DNA from: Lysobacter sp. S4-A87
GTDB taxonomy: Bacteria > Pseudomonadota > Gammaproteobacteria > Xanthomonadales > Xanthomonadaceae
Assembly (NCBI RefSeq): GCF_022637455.1
Contig: NZ_CP093341.1
Location: forward strand, 1,922,001-1,986,000
Direction: 5' to 3'
Length of the DNA: 64,000 nt
Shown here: positions 24,278-31,964 of the stretch, piece after piece
Layout of the letters: each line of letters starts with the position of its first letter
Numbering within the stretch: the first letter of the stretch is position 1
The notes under the pieces: model-generated
What the model was told of the DNA's origin: nothing
Database searches by the model: none
The model's input: only the letters and a program-made list of their open reading frames with translations
Program-made: the position numbers and the translations under genes

Positions 24278-26845
24278 ATGCAGAAGTCCGGCAGTAGATC
24301 ACGTACACACGTCGCACCCGCGCGGCTCAAGCGCTTCCCGCTGACGGCAGCCATCTGCCTGGCGTTCGCCTCGCCGGCGTTCGCACAGGATGCCGCCACG
24401 CAGGCCCCGCCCGCCCAACCGGCCCAACCCGCGCAGACCGCCGGCCAGCGCGAGGCACTGGTGCTCGACACGGTCACGGTGACCTCGCAGAAGCGTTCGG
24501 AAAACCTGCAGAAGGTGCCGATCAGCATCGAGGTGCTCGGCGAGCAGAAGCTCGACGAACTCAACATCACCGATTTCGAGGACTACGTTAAGTTCCTGCC
24601 GAGTGTCTCCTACCAGACCTTCGGCCCGGGCTTCTCGCAGATCTACATGCGCGGCGTCGCCAGCGGCGGCGACGGCAACCACTCCGGCTCGCTGCCGAGC
24701 GTGGGCGTGTACCTCGACGAGCAGCCGATCACCACCATCCAGGGCCCGCTCGACCTGCACATCTACGACGTCGCCCGCGTCGAGGCGCTGTCCGGCCCGC
24801 AGGGCACGCTGTACGGCGCCAGCGCCCAGGCCGGTGCGCTGCGCATCATCACCAACAAGCCCGACGCCAGCGGCTTCTCCGCCGGCTACGACCTCGAGCT
24901 CAACAGCGTCAGTGACGGCGGCATCGGTCACATCGAGGAAGGCTTCGTCAACGTCCCGCTCAGCGACTCGGCGGCGATCCGCCTGGTCGGCTGGAACCAG
25001 CACGACGCCGGCTACATCGACAACAAGCCGCAGGACCGCCAGTTCCCGATTCGCACCGACGACGGCGGCACGCCGGACGACACCAGCGACGACACCCGCG
25101 CCAGCTGGGGCGGCGTGCTGACCAACCGCGACTGCACCAGCACCGACCTGCTGGTCTGCACCGGCCGCGCCGACGACGACTACAACGACGTCGACACCAC
25201 CGGCGCACGCCTGGCCCTGCGTTGGGACATCTCCGACGACTGGGCCATCACGCCGATGATCATGGGCCAGACGGCGAAAGCCAATGGCGCCTTCTTCACC
25301 GACCGCGAAGTCGGCGACCTGGCGATCAGCCACTTCTACAAGGAGAAGTCGGACGACCGCTGGTGGCAGGCCGCCATGACCGTCGAAGGCAAGATCGGCA
25401 ACTTCGACCTGACCTACGCCTACGGCCACCTCAAGCGCGACGTCGACGTCGACTCCGACTACAACGACTACGGCTTCTGGTACGACACGCTGGCTTCCTA
25501 CAGCGCCTACGACGACAACGACAACTTCATCAACCCGTCGCAGTACATCCAGGGCAAGGACCGCTACAAGAAGGACAGCCACGAGCTGCGCCTGAGCTCG
25601 CCGGGCGAAGACCGCTTCCGCATGACCGCCGGCCTGTTCTACCAGACCCACAAGCACGACATCGAACAGCGCTACAAGATCGACGGCTTCGGCTCGCAGT
25701 ACTCGATCACCGGCTGGCCCGACACCATCTGGCTGACCAAGCAGGAGCGCGAGGACAAGGACGAGGCGGTGTTCGGCGAGTTCTCGTACGACTTCATTCC
25801 CGAAGTGCTGATCGGCACCATCGGCGGCCGCCACTTCCGCTCCGAGAACAGCCTCAAGGGCTTCTTCGGCTTCAGTGACGGCTGGTCGTCGGGTTCGTCG
25901 TACGGCGAATCGATCTGTATCGAGCAGTTCGGTCCGGACCCGGCCAGCTGGCCGTCGTTCAATGGCGCGCCGTGCCAGATCTTCGACAAGACGGTCAAGG
26001 AAAGCGGCAACCTGGGCAAGGCCAACCTGACCTGGCAGATCAACCCGAGCAAGATGATCTATGCCACCTGGTCCGAAGGTTACCGTCCTGGCGGCATCAA
26101 CCGCCGCGGCACGCTGCCGCCGTACCTGTCGGACTACCTGACCAACTACGAGATGGGCTGGAAGACCAGCTGGGCCGACAACCGCGTCACCTTCAACGGC
26201 TCGGTGTTCCACCAGGAGTGGGAAGACTTCCAGTTCTCCATCCTCGGCGCCAATGGCCTGACGGAGATCAAGAACGCCAACCAGGCCAGCATCGACGGCC
26301 TGGAGATGGACGTGAACTGGGCCGCCACCTACAACCTGCAGATCGGCGCCGGCGTGGCGTTCTACGACGCCAAGCTGACCGAGAACTACTGCGGCTTCAC
26401 CGACGACGCCGGCAACCCGGTCACCGACTGCGCCGATCCGGAAGCACCGGACGGCACCCGCCTGCCGGTCACGCCGGAGTTCAAGGGCAACATCATCGCC
26501 CGCTACAACTTCACGCTGGGCACGATGGATGCCTTCGTGCAGGGCGACGTGGTGCACGTGGGCTCGCGTACCTCGGACCTGCGCATCCTCGAGCGCGGGA
26601 TCCTCGGCGACCTTGATGCGTACACGGTGGCCGACCTGTCGGCTGGCATCAGTCGCAACAACTGGACGGCGAGCATCTACATCAACAACGTGTTCGACGA
26701 GCGCGCCGACATCTACCGCTTCGCCAGCTGCGCGGAGACCGTGTGCGGTGCTTCGGGCGTGGTGCCGGAATACCCGAACGGGCAGATCTACACCGTGACC
26801 AACCAGCCGCGCACGATCGGCATCCGGTTCGGGCAGAAGTTCTAA
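24278..26845 (+). CDS. TonB-dependent outer-membrane receptor
   Basis: This 855-residue receptor has a signal peptide to about residue 36 (ending ASPAFA), an Ala-Pro-Gln linker and a TonB-box-like DTVTVTS at 64-70. A plug domain follows with NLQKVPISIEVLGEQKL, MRGVASGG and ALSGPQGTLYGASAQAGALR. A 22-stranded barrel is expected, ending with the terminal phenylalanine in RFGQKF. It belongs to the large siderophore-like family used in these bacteria for sugars, peptides and other scarce nutrients, so a ferric substrate need not be assumed. GGGGAGAGAAG precedes ATG 24278. A strong terminator follows. By context it is the candidate entry port for the substrate degraded by the operon at 77-19879. 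Confidence 0.95.
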   Translation: MQKSGSRSRTHVAPARLKRFPLTAAICLAFASPAFAQDAATQAPPAQPAQPAQTAGQREALVLDTVTVTSQKRSENLQKVPISIEVLGEQKLDELNITDFEDYVKFLPSVSYQTFGPGFSQIYMRGVASGGDGNHSGSLPSVGVYLDEQPITTIQGPLDLHIYDVARVEALSGPQGTLYGASAQAGALRIITNKPDASGFSAGYDLELNSVSDGGIGHIEEGFVNVPLSDSAAIRLVGWNQHDAGYIDNKPQDRQFPIRTDDGGTPDDTSDDTRASWGGVLTNRDCTSTDLLVCTGRADDDYNDVDTTGARLALRWDISDDWAITPMIMGQTAKANGAFFTDREVGDLAISHFYKEKSDDRWWQAAMTVEGKIGNFDLTYAYGHLKRDVDVDSDYNDYGFWYDTLASYSAYDDNDNFINPSQYIQGKDRYKKDSHELRLSSPGEDRFRMTAGLFYQTHKHDIEQRYKIDGFGSQYSITGWPDTIWLTKQEREDKDEAVFGEFSYDFIPEVLIGTIGGRHFRSENSLKGFFGFSDGWSSGSSYGESICIEQFGPDPASWPSFNGAPCQIFDKTVKESGNLGKANLTWQINPSKMIYATWSEGYRPGGINRRGTLPPYLSDYLTNYEMGWKTSWADNRVTFNGSVFHQEWEDFQFSILGANGLTEIKNANQASIDGLEMDVNWAATYNLQIGAGVAFYDAKLTENYCGFTDDAGNPVTDCADPEAPDGTRLPVTPEFKGNIIARYNFTLGTMDAFVQGDVVHVGSRTSDLRILERGILGDLDAYTVADLSAGISRNNWTASIYINNVFDERADIYRFASCAETVCGASGVVPEYPNGQIYTVTNQPRTIGIRFGQKF

Positions 26846-26877
26846 GGGCGCGCACGAAAGAGGTACGGGGTGAGGGA

Positions 26878-26916
26878 AGCCGGCGGCAATCGGGGGGTTG
26901 CCGCCGGCTGTTTTTC
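26878..26916 (+). terminator. Rho-independent terminator after the TonB receptor gene
   Basis: AGCCGGCGGCAA (26878-26889) pairs perfectly with TTGCCGCCGGCT (26898-26909) around an eight-base loop, and GTTTTTCTTG follows. The 12-bp GC-rich stem plus T-run 32 bases after the stop codon is a textbook intrinsic terminator. Confidence 0.93.
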
Positions 26917-26932
26917 TTGAGCCCTCCACCGC

Positions 26933-27020
26933 GTAGCCCGGGTAAGCGAAGCGCACCCGGGAACGCGGCGGCCCCAAGGTGCGCGGTGTGCCCCGGGTGC
27001 GCTGCGCTTACCCGGGCTAC
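26933..27020. repeat. REP pair (family A) in inverted orientation
   Basis: The left arm GTAGCCCGGGTAAGCGAAGC (from 26933) and the right arm CGCTGCGCTTACCCGGGCTAC (the last 20 or so bases before 27020) are nearly perfect inverted copies, each about 29 bases, around 29 bases of spacer. This is the REPIN arrangement in which two REP sequences face each other. It lies between a terminator and the next gene start. Confidence 0.8.
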
Positions 27021-27082
27021 GTCCACACGACATGCCGGCGACCAGTAGACTGCGCCCAACGGGTTGGGGGTCGGCGGGGTCG

Positions 27083-28231
27083 ATGAGGACACTGGTTCTG
27101 GGTGGCTACGGCAACTTTGGCGCGCGCATCTGCCGTGCCCTGGCCGGCGATCCTTCCATCCATCTGCTCGTCGCAGGACGCAACCGCGACCAGGCGCAGC
27201 AACTCGTCGACACGCTGGATGGCACCGCCAGCGCGGTGGCCGTCGACTTCACGGCAGCGGACTTCGCGCAGACCCTCAGGCAGCTGGACGTGGGACTGGT
27301 CGTGCACGCGGCCGGGCCGTTCCAGCAGCAGTCGTACGCCGCGGCACATGCCGCCGCCGAGGCCGGCGCGCACTACATCGACCTCGCCGACGGCCGGCGC
27401 TTCGTCTGCGACTTTCCGTCAGCGCTAGACGCGCAGTTCCAGGTCGCCGCGCGCATCGGCATCACCGGGGCGAGCACGGTCCCGGCCCTGTCATCGGCCG
27501 TGGTCGAGCATCTGTGCGCGGGGTGGACCGCGATCGATTCGATCGATATCTGCATCGCGCCCGCGCAGACCGCGCCGCGCGGCAAGGCGACGCTGGCGGC
27601 GGTGCTCAGCTACTGCGGCGAGCCAATCAGGATCTGGCGCGGCGGAGCATGGAGCCAGGCGCCGGGCTGGGCCAGCCCGGAGCGCGTCGACTTCCTGCGC
27701 ATGCGCCCGCGCATCGGCGCGCTGTGCGACATCCCTGATCTCGAGCTTTTTCCGACGCACTACGCCGTGCGTGACCGCGTGATGTTCCGGGCCGCGCTGG
27801 AAGTCGGGATCACCCAGCGAGCATTCGCGCTGCTGGCGGCGCTGCGCGCCCGTGGCCTGCTGCGACGGCCCGAGCGACTGGCCGGCCTGTTGAATCGAAC
27901 CGCCGTTGCGCTCGACCCCCTCGGCACGGCGCTGGGCGGGATGGTCGTCCGCGTCGAAGGCCTCGACGGGCACGGGCGTCCTGCCCGTCGCGCCTGGCAC
28001 ATCGCGGCCGACAACGATCATGGCCCCGAGATCCCGTGCATGCCCGCGATCCTGCTGGCGCGCAGGCTGGCCGCCGGTACCGCGATGCCGGCCGGCGCCT
28101 TCACCGCCACCGGTCTGTTGTCGCTGACCGAGTTCCAGGGCGAGTTCGCACGCTGGGGCATGGTGACCGACATCGTCGACGAAACTGCGACGTCCACTTG
28201 CGAGCCCATCACGGACGCCACTCCCGCATGA
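27083..28231 (+). CDS. Saccharopine-dehydrogenase-like NADP-binding protein
   Basis: A 382-residue protein beginning with a Rossmann nucleotide-binding fold (MRTLVLGGYGNFGARICRAL) in the style of saccharopine dehydrogenase/homospermidine synthase N-terminal domains. The middle contains QLDVGLVVHAAGPFQQQSYA and AHYIDLADGRRFVCDF, typical of these trans-acting enoyl-reductase-like proteins. ATG 27083 is chosen because Rossmann proteins start just before the first strand and GGCGGGG lies just upstream. It heads a five-gene unit in which every junction overlaps, here ATGA with the DUF2269 gene. True saccharopine dehydrogenase activity is unlikely; a reductase acting on an unknown carbonyl compound is plausible. 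Confidence 0.82.
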   Translation: MRTLVLGGYGNFGARICRALAGDPSIHLLVAGRNRDQAQQLVDTLDGTASAVAVDFTAADFAQTLRQLDVGLVVHAAGPFQQQSYAAAHAAAEAGAHYIDLADGRRFVCDFPSALDAQFQVAARIGITGASTVPALSSAVVEHLCAGWTAIDSIDICIAPAQTAPRGKATLAAVLSYCGEPIRIWRGGAWSQAPGWASPERVDFLRMRPRIGALCDIPDLELFPTHYAVRDRVMFRAALEVGITQRAFALLAALRARGLLRRPERLAGLLNRTAVALDPLGTALGGMVVRVEGLDGHGRPARRAWHIAADNDHGPEIPCMPAILLARRLAAGTAMPAGAFTATGLLSLTEFQGEFARWGMVTDIVDETATSTCEPITDATPA

Positions 28232-28716
28232 CGACCTACCTGCTGGTGAAGTGGATCCACATCCTGTCGAGCGTGGTGCTGGTCGGCACGGGCTTCGGCA
28301 CCGCCTTCTATCTGTTCTTCGGCAACCGCAGCGGCAACGTGCAGGCACAGGCCGTGGTCGCGCGACTGGTGGTGCGCGCCGACTGGTGGTTCACCACGCC
28401 GGCGGTGCTGATCCAGCCTGCCAGCGGTTTCCTGATGGCCCACCTGGCCGGCTGGCCGCTGACGACACCGTGGCTGGCGCTGTCGATCGGCCTGTATCTG
28501 GTGACCGGCGCGCTCTGGTTGCCGGTGGTGTGGCTGCAGGTCCGGATGGCGGCCATGGCGACTGCAGCGGCCAAGGGCGGCGACGAACTGCCGGCCCGGT
28601 ACTGGCGCTATGCGGGATGGTGGGAGGCACTCGGCTACCCGGCCTTCGCGGCCATGCTGGCGGTGTTCTACCTTATGGTGGCCAAGCCTGCGAGCTGGTC
28701 GCAGCTCCTTCCCTGA
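28228..28716 (+). CDS. DUF2269 family membrane protein
   Basis: A 162-residue inner-membrane protein with four hydrophobic segments. The first holds the family hallmark KWIHILSSVVLVGTGFGTAF, including a histidine in the membrane; others follow around residues 50-70, 80-105 and 135-155. DUF2269 proteins are sometimes likened to small haem-binding or copper-associated membrane proteins, but no function is established. The start overlaps the upstream stop (ATGA), and the stop overlaps the next start (TGATG). Confidence 0.85.
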   Translation: MTTYLLVKWIHILSSVVLVGTGFGTAFYLFFGNRSGNVQAQAVVARLVVRADWWFTTPAVLIQPASGFLMAHLAGWPLTTPWLALSIGLYLVTGALWLPVVWLQVRMAAMATAAAKGGDELPARYWRYAGWWEALGYPAFAAMLAVFYLMVAKPASWSQLLP

Positions 28717-28895
28717 TGCCACGACGGCCTTTGCCGATGACCATGACGACTCGTCGCGATGCGATACCCAGGATCGGCCTGGCGCTGGTCGTGGCGTTCC
28801 TCGCCTTCGGTTGGCTGGTTGCAGGCACCCATGCAGCCGGGACTCCATTGCACTCCGTCGTGCTTGTCGTTCCTGTTGCCGGCGGTGGCACATGA
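28716..28895 (+). CDS. Small single-span membrane protein (59 residues)
   Basis: This short frame starts within the stop of the DUF2269 gene (TGATG) and ends within the start of the hydrolase gene (ATGA), which is the main reason to believe it. A basic N-terminus (MPRRPLPMTMTTRRD) is followed by one hydrophobic helix (IGLALVVAFLAFGWLVAGTH, about 20-39) and a second hydrophobic stretch (SVVLVVPVAGGG) at the end. Positive-inside topology puts the N-terminus in the cytoplasm. No family was recognised. It may be a small partner of DUF2269 or serve only to couple translation of its neighbours. Confidence 0.55.
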   Translation: MPRRPLPMTMTTRRDAIPRIGLALVVAFLAFGWLVAGTHAAGTPLHSVVLVVPVAGGGT

Positions 28896-29647
28896 CCGCA
28901 CTGGTCGTGCTTCCCGGTCTGGACGGGACCGCGACCCTGTTGTCCGCTTTCGCCGACGCGGTTCGCCCGCACTTCTCCTCGGTGCAGGTTGTTTCCTACC
29001 CGAGAGATCAGATCCTGGATTACCGGGAACTTGAAGCTATCGCCCGAAGCGAACTGCCCACCGATGCCCCATTCGTCCTGCTGGGCGAATCGTTCTCCGG
29101 TCCCATTGCGATGTCGATTGCCGCCAACCCACCAGAAGGGCTGGTCGGCCTGGTGCTCTCGACCACCTTCTCGCGTCGCCCGGTCCCTTCGCTGTTGCCG
29201 TTTGCACCTTTTACCTCGATCGCACCGGTCCGGCGCTTGCCGGAGTCGTTGCTTTCCTGGCTGCTGCTGGGAGATTGGGCCACGCCCGGTCTGCGGTCGT
29301 CGCTGCGAAGCGCGCTGGCGTCGGTGTCGCCCCGCGTTTTGAAGACCAGGGCCGCGGCGGCACTCCGGGTCGACTGCTCGGCCTGCCTGGAGAGGATCAA
29401 GGTTCCGGTCCTGTACTTGCGTGCTACCGGGGACCGGCTGATATCCAGGACCATTGCCGACAGCATCGCTGCGACGACACCCCAGGTCACCGTGGTAGAC
29501 ATCGCCGGACCGCACCTCCTGCTCCAGGCCGCACCCGGTCCATGCGCCGCCGCAGTAGTCGGGTTCTCGACCCAGACCCCAGCGGAGTACCTTGGTGATC
29601 ACGGCACGTCCGCACGTCACAGTCCCATTCCGCAGAGACCCGCATGA
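28892..29647 (+). CDS. Alpha/beta-fold hydrolase
   Basis: The product is 251 residues. The nucleophile elbow GESFSG gives Ser67; the acid is probably the aspartate in YLRATGDRLIS, and the histidine lies in IAGPHLLLQAAP. LPGLDGTATLL near the N-terminus forms the oxyanion region. This is the general esterase/lipase fold; no lid or substrate-specific motif is recognised. Both ends overlap neighbours (ATGA at 28892 and again at 29644-29647), so it belongs to the five-gene unit. Codon choice includes more A/T-ending codons than in the neighbouring long catabolic unit, possibly a sign of different ancestry. Confidence 0.85.
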   Translation: MTALVVLPGLDGTATLLSAFADAVRPHFSSVQVVSYPRDQILDYRELEAIARSELPTDAPFVLLGESFSGPIAMSIAANPPEGLVGLVLSTTFSRRPVPSLLPFAPFTSIAPVRRLPESLLSWLLLGDWATPGLRSSLRSALASVSPRVLKTRAAAALRVDCSACLERIKVPVLYLRATGDRLISRTIADSIAATTPQVTVVDIAGPHLLLQAAPGPCAAAVVGFSTQTPAEYLGDHGTSARHSPIPQRPA

Positions 29648-30153
29648 ACAAGCCGATCCCGCTGATTGCCGTTGCCGCCCTGATGGCTGTTGCTGCTGCG
29701 GGGACTTCGTTCGCTTCCGGGTCGGGCAGCGCGGCGGGCACGAAAGCTGCCGCAGATCCGTTGTTCGACACCATCTCGACGATGGATACCGAGGTGTTTG
29801 GCGCGTTCAACACGTGCAGTGAGCCGGGGCAACTGCAGAAGCACGCAAGTTACTTCGCCCCCGATGTCGAGTTCTATCACGACACCGGCGGCGTAACCTG
29901 GTCGCGGCAGGAGATGCTCGCCAACACCGAGAAGTACGTCTGCGGCCATTTCCGCCGCGAGCTGGTGCCAGGCACGCTCGTGGTCTATCCGATCAAGGAT
30001 TTCGGTGCGATCGAACAGGGCTCGCATCGTTTCTGCCAGTTCGATACGGGCAAGTGCGAGGGCCTGGCCGACTTCCTGATCGTGTGGAACAACAACAACG
30101 GAAAGTGGCAGATCACGCGGGTGCTCAGTTATGGGCACCGGGCCAACAAGTAG
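29644..30153 (+). CDS. Secreted NTF2-like (DUF4440/SnoaL-type) protein
   Basis: A 169-residue protein with a signal peptide (MNKPIPLIAVAALMAVAAAG) and an NTF2-like cone fold. Landmarks are FDTISTMDTEVFGAFNTC, FAPDVEFYHDTGGVTWSRQE and LADFLIVWNNNNGKWQITRV. Proteins of this kind are small enzymes or binding modules; export suggests a periplasmic binding or detoxifying role. It is the last gene of the unit, overlapping the hydrolase gene by four bases. Three cysteines are present, allowing a disulphide in the periplasm. Sixty-seven bases separate it from the convergent higA gene. Confidence 0.82.
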   Translation: MNKPIPLIAVAALMAVAAAGTSFASGSGSAAGTKAAADPLFDTISTMDTEVFGAFNTCSEPGQLQKHASYFAPDVEFYHDTGGVTWSRQEMLANTEKYVCGHFRRELVPGTLVVYPIKDFGAIEQGSHRFCQFDTGKCEGLADFLIVWNNNNGKWQITRVLSYGHRANK

Positions 30154-30220
30154 TTGCCAGGCGAGGCGCGGCCCGGAGAGATCTACCTCTTCCGAGTCGA
30201 GGCCCTCATGAGGTCAGCTG

Positions 30221-30514
30221 TCAGGCAGCGGCGAGCTTGAGTTTGCCAACCCGCTGCAAGTCGACGTGCTGGCGTGCGACCCAAAGGTCGTAAGCATCCT
30301 GCATGGCAAGCCAGCTCTCAGGAGAACGGCCTATCGCCTTGGACAGGCGCAGTGCCATCTCCGGGGTGATGCGGCTGGCTCCCTTGAGGACGCGACTGAG
30401 GGTGGACGCCGCCACATCCAGCTTCCCGGCCAGCTCACGACCGCTGATGCCGTTGGGCTCGAGGTAGATGTCGGTGATGAACTCACCCGGATGGGGAGGA
30501 TTGTGCATAGTCAT
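30221..30514 (-). CDS. higA: HigA-family antitoxin
   Basis: A 97-residue Xre-type DNA-binding antitoxin. HPGEFITDIYLEPNGISGRE is the standard HigA opening, and a helix-turn-helix follows (ELAGKLDVAASTLSRVLKG, about 28-46) with RITPEMALRLSKAIGRSPESWL after it. It should bind the toxin encoded immediately upstream and repress their shared promoter, where palindromes are seen at 30788-30824. Its ATG overlaps the toxin stop by one base (TAATG), the usual toxin-first order of higBA loci. Confidence 0.93.
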   Translation of the reverse strand: MTMHNPPHPGEFITDIYLEPNGISGRELAGKLDVAASTLSRVLKGASRITPEMALRLSKAIGRSPESWLAMQDAYDLWVARQHVDLQRVGKLKLAAA

Positions 30515-30792
30515 TAGTGATAGTCCTCGTAATCCAGGACGTAGGCGTTCCCGTCCTTGAACTCGTACGTCATCCGCCCGTTGCCGTTGACCGTGATTGC
30601 CCAGCGCCCCCGCATGTCGCCCTTCAGTGCGTGCAGTCGGAACCCCGGGATGTCCATGTCCTCCATGACCTGTGCTGTGTCAAGCGCAGACAATTGCATC
30701 CGGAGCCGTCTGGCATGGCTTGCCTGGACACCCGACGCGCTGCCTGTCTCAAAGAGTCGGCGCAATCCTTTGTGCCGGAACGACTTGATCAT
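30514..30792 (-). CDS. higB: HigB-family RNase toxin (RelE fold)
   Basis: A 92-residue toxin starting MIKSFRHKGLRRLFETG. The segments LHALKGDMRGRWAITVNGNG and RMTYEFKDGNAYVLDYEDYH are the conserved core and C-terminus of HigB, a ribosome-dependent mRNA endonuclease related to RelE. Basic residues in KGDMRGRW and the C-terminal aromatic/acidic/histidine cluster that form the active surface appear intact, so the toxin is probably functional. A start nine codons upstream is possible but would lie across the operator. The pair is compact and stands alone between unrelated genes, as mobile toxin-antitoxin cassettes often do. Confidence 0.93.
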   Translation of the reverse strand: MIKSFRHKGLRRLFETGSASGVQASHARRLRMQLSALDTAQVMEDMDIPGFRLHALKGDMRGRWAITVNGNGRMTYEFKDGNAYVLDYEDYH

Positions 30793-30824
30793 ACCCCACT
30801 GTATCATGTTGCGCACCACGCAAC
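30788..30824 (-). promoter_or_regulatory. Palindromes at the higBA promoter
   Basis: GTTGCG-CACCA-CGCAAC (30808-30824) is a perfect 6-5-6 palindrome. Next to it ATCATAC-CCCACT-GTATCAT (30788-30807) is a 7-6-7 palindrome with one mismatch that overlaps the higB start codon. They are the natural candidates for HigA binding and autorepression. Promoter hexamers are not clear. Confidence 0.6.
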
Positions 30825-30947
30825 AAACGAGCCCCGGTGCCGACCAAGCGTATGCTCAGTTGCGCTCCTGGGCCGCAGGATCGGTGTGAACAAGGCTTCA
30901 ACCGCCAGCAGCGACAATTCGCCTTCCGGGCATTCGGAGATTCCAGG

Positions 30948-31295
30948 ATGAAGTACCAGGGAAGCTGCCATTGCGGCCGCGTCGCGTTCGAAGTGGAAGG
31001 CACCATCGACAGCGGCCTGTCGTGCAATTGCTCCATGTGCGGCCGCAAAGGTTCGCTGCTCTGGTTCGTTCCGCGCGACCAGATGCAGCTGAAGACCCCC
31101 GAGGATGCGGCGAGCACCTACCTGTTCAACAAGCACTTGATCAAGCACCGCTTCTGCCCGGTGTGCGGGATCCATCCGTATGGCGAGGGCACCGACCCGA
31201 AGGGCAACCCCATCGCCGCGATCAACCTGCGTTGCCTTGAGGACGTCGACCACGCCGCCATCCCGGTCCATGAGTACGACGGCAAATCGAAGTGA
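30948..31295 (+). CDS. GFA-family zinc protein (glutathione-dependent formaldehyde-activating-like)
   Basis: A 115-residue protein of the GFA/CENP-V family. The zinc ligands are in the expected places: CHC in GSCHCGRVAFEV, CNCSMC near the first third, and CPVC in FCPVCGIHPYGEG. Founding members were linked to S-hydroxymethylglutathione formation, but most homologues have no proven reaction. The start MKYQGSCHCG is preferred because homologues begin just before the CHC motif, and AGGA precedes it. It stands alone, converging with the next gene. Confidence 0.9.
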   Translation: MKYQGSCHCGRVAFEVEGTIDSGLSCNCSMCGRKGSLLWFVPRDQMQLKTPEDAASTYLFNKHLIKHRFCPVCGIHPYGEGTDPKGNPIAAINLRCLEDVDHAAIPVHEYDGKSK

Positions 31296-31312
31296 CGAGC
31301 GCGGCGACCCGC

Positions 31313-31888
31313 CTATTTGGCAGGCCGTTCAAGTTGCAGGTGCTCGAAAACCCGAAGCCCAAGCTTGCTGCCTGAGGCGCAGATGGCCTTGTTCCTGCCT
31401 GTACTGCACTTCTTGATGCTTGAAAGCAGCGACTGCACATCGTCGTAGTTTCGACCCGATACGGCTGAACTGATGTGGACGAACGAACCCCGGCCGGTTT
31501 CCAGGTACACGTCGAGGTCATAAGCAGGGCCGTCCGTCGACTGGACACGGGTCCGCACCGCGACGCCATCGATGCGGGTGGCATCGAGTGTTCCTTGTTC
31601 CGGCAGGTCGGGATGGTTCCCCACATACATCACTGCAACCTCGCCACCGTCGCCGAACACTTTGTAAAGCTCGAAATCCGCAGGTGTCGAATACTCGACC
31701 TCGGCTCCGAGCGGCGGACGAAAACAGAACCCATGACTGAACATCGAGCATGGGTACGCCGAAAGGTCGGCAGCGGGTGCCGTGCCGACCAACACAAGTC
31801 CGAGCAGGCATGCCAGAACACGTGTCACTCCTCGTCCTCGCGAGATTGAGTCTGCGGCGGCTTTTTTCGCAGTTCCTGAGTCACTCAT
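31313..31888 (-). CDS. Hypothetical secreted protein
   Basis: The 191-residue product has a charged N-terminus followed by a hydrophobic export helix (VTRVLACLLGLVLVGTAPAA, about 20-39). The mature part begins LSAYPCSMFSHGFCFRPP, with paired cysteines, and has further cysteines in KKCSTGRNKAICASG, so two disulphides are likely. No family was recognised. GAAGGGCAGG just upstream supports ATG 31888; the longer frame upstream overlaps the neighbouring gene. It follows the Bat-type unit after 76 bases on the same strand but is not clearly part of it. Confidence 0.7.
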   Translation of the reverse strand: MSDSGTAKKAAADSISRGRGVTRVLACLLGLVLVGTAPAADLSAYPCSMFSHGFCFRPPLGAEVEYSTPADFELYKVFGDGGEVAVMYVGNHPDLPEQGTLDATRIDGVAVRTRVQSTDGPAYDLDVYLETGRGSFVHISSAVSGRNYDDVQSLLSSIKKCSTGRNKAICASGSKLGLRVFEHLQLERPAK

Positions 31889-31964
31889 GGCCTGCCCTTC
31901 AGTATGTGAGGCGAGTGTCCTCGATCCGATGGACGGACGATCATCGGGTTCCCATCGTCGATCT

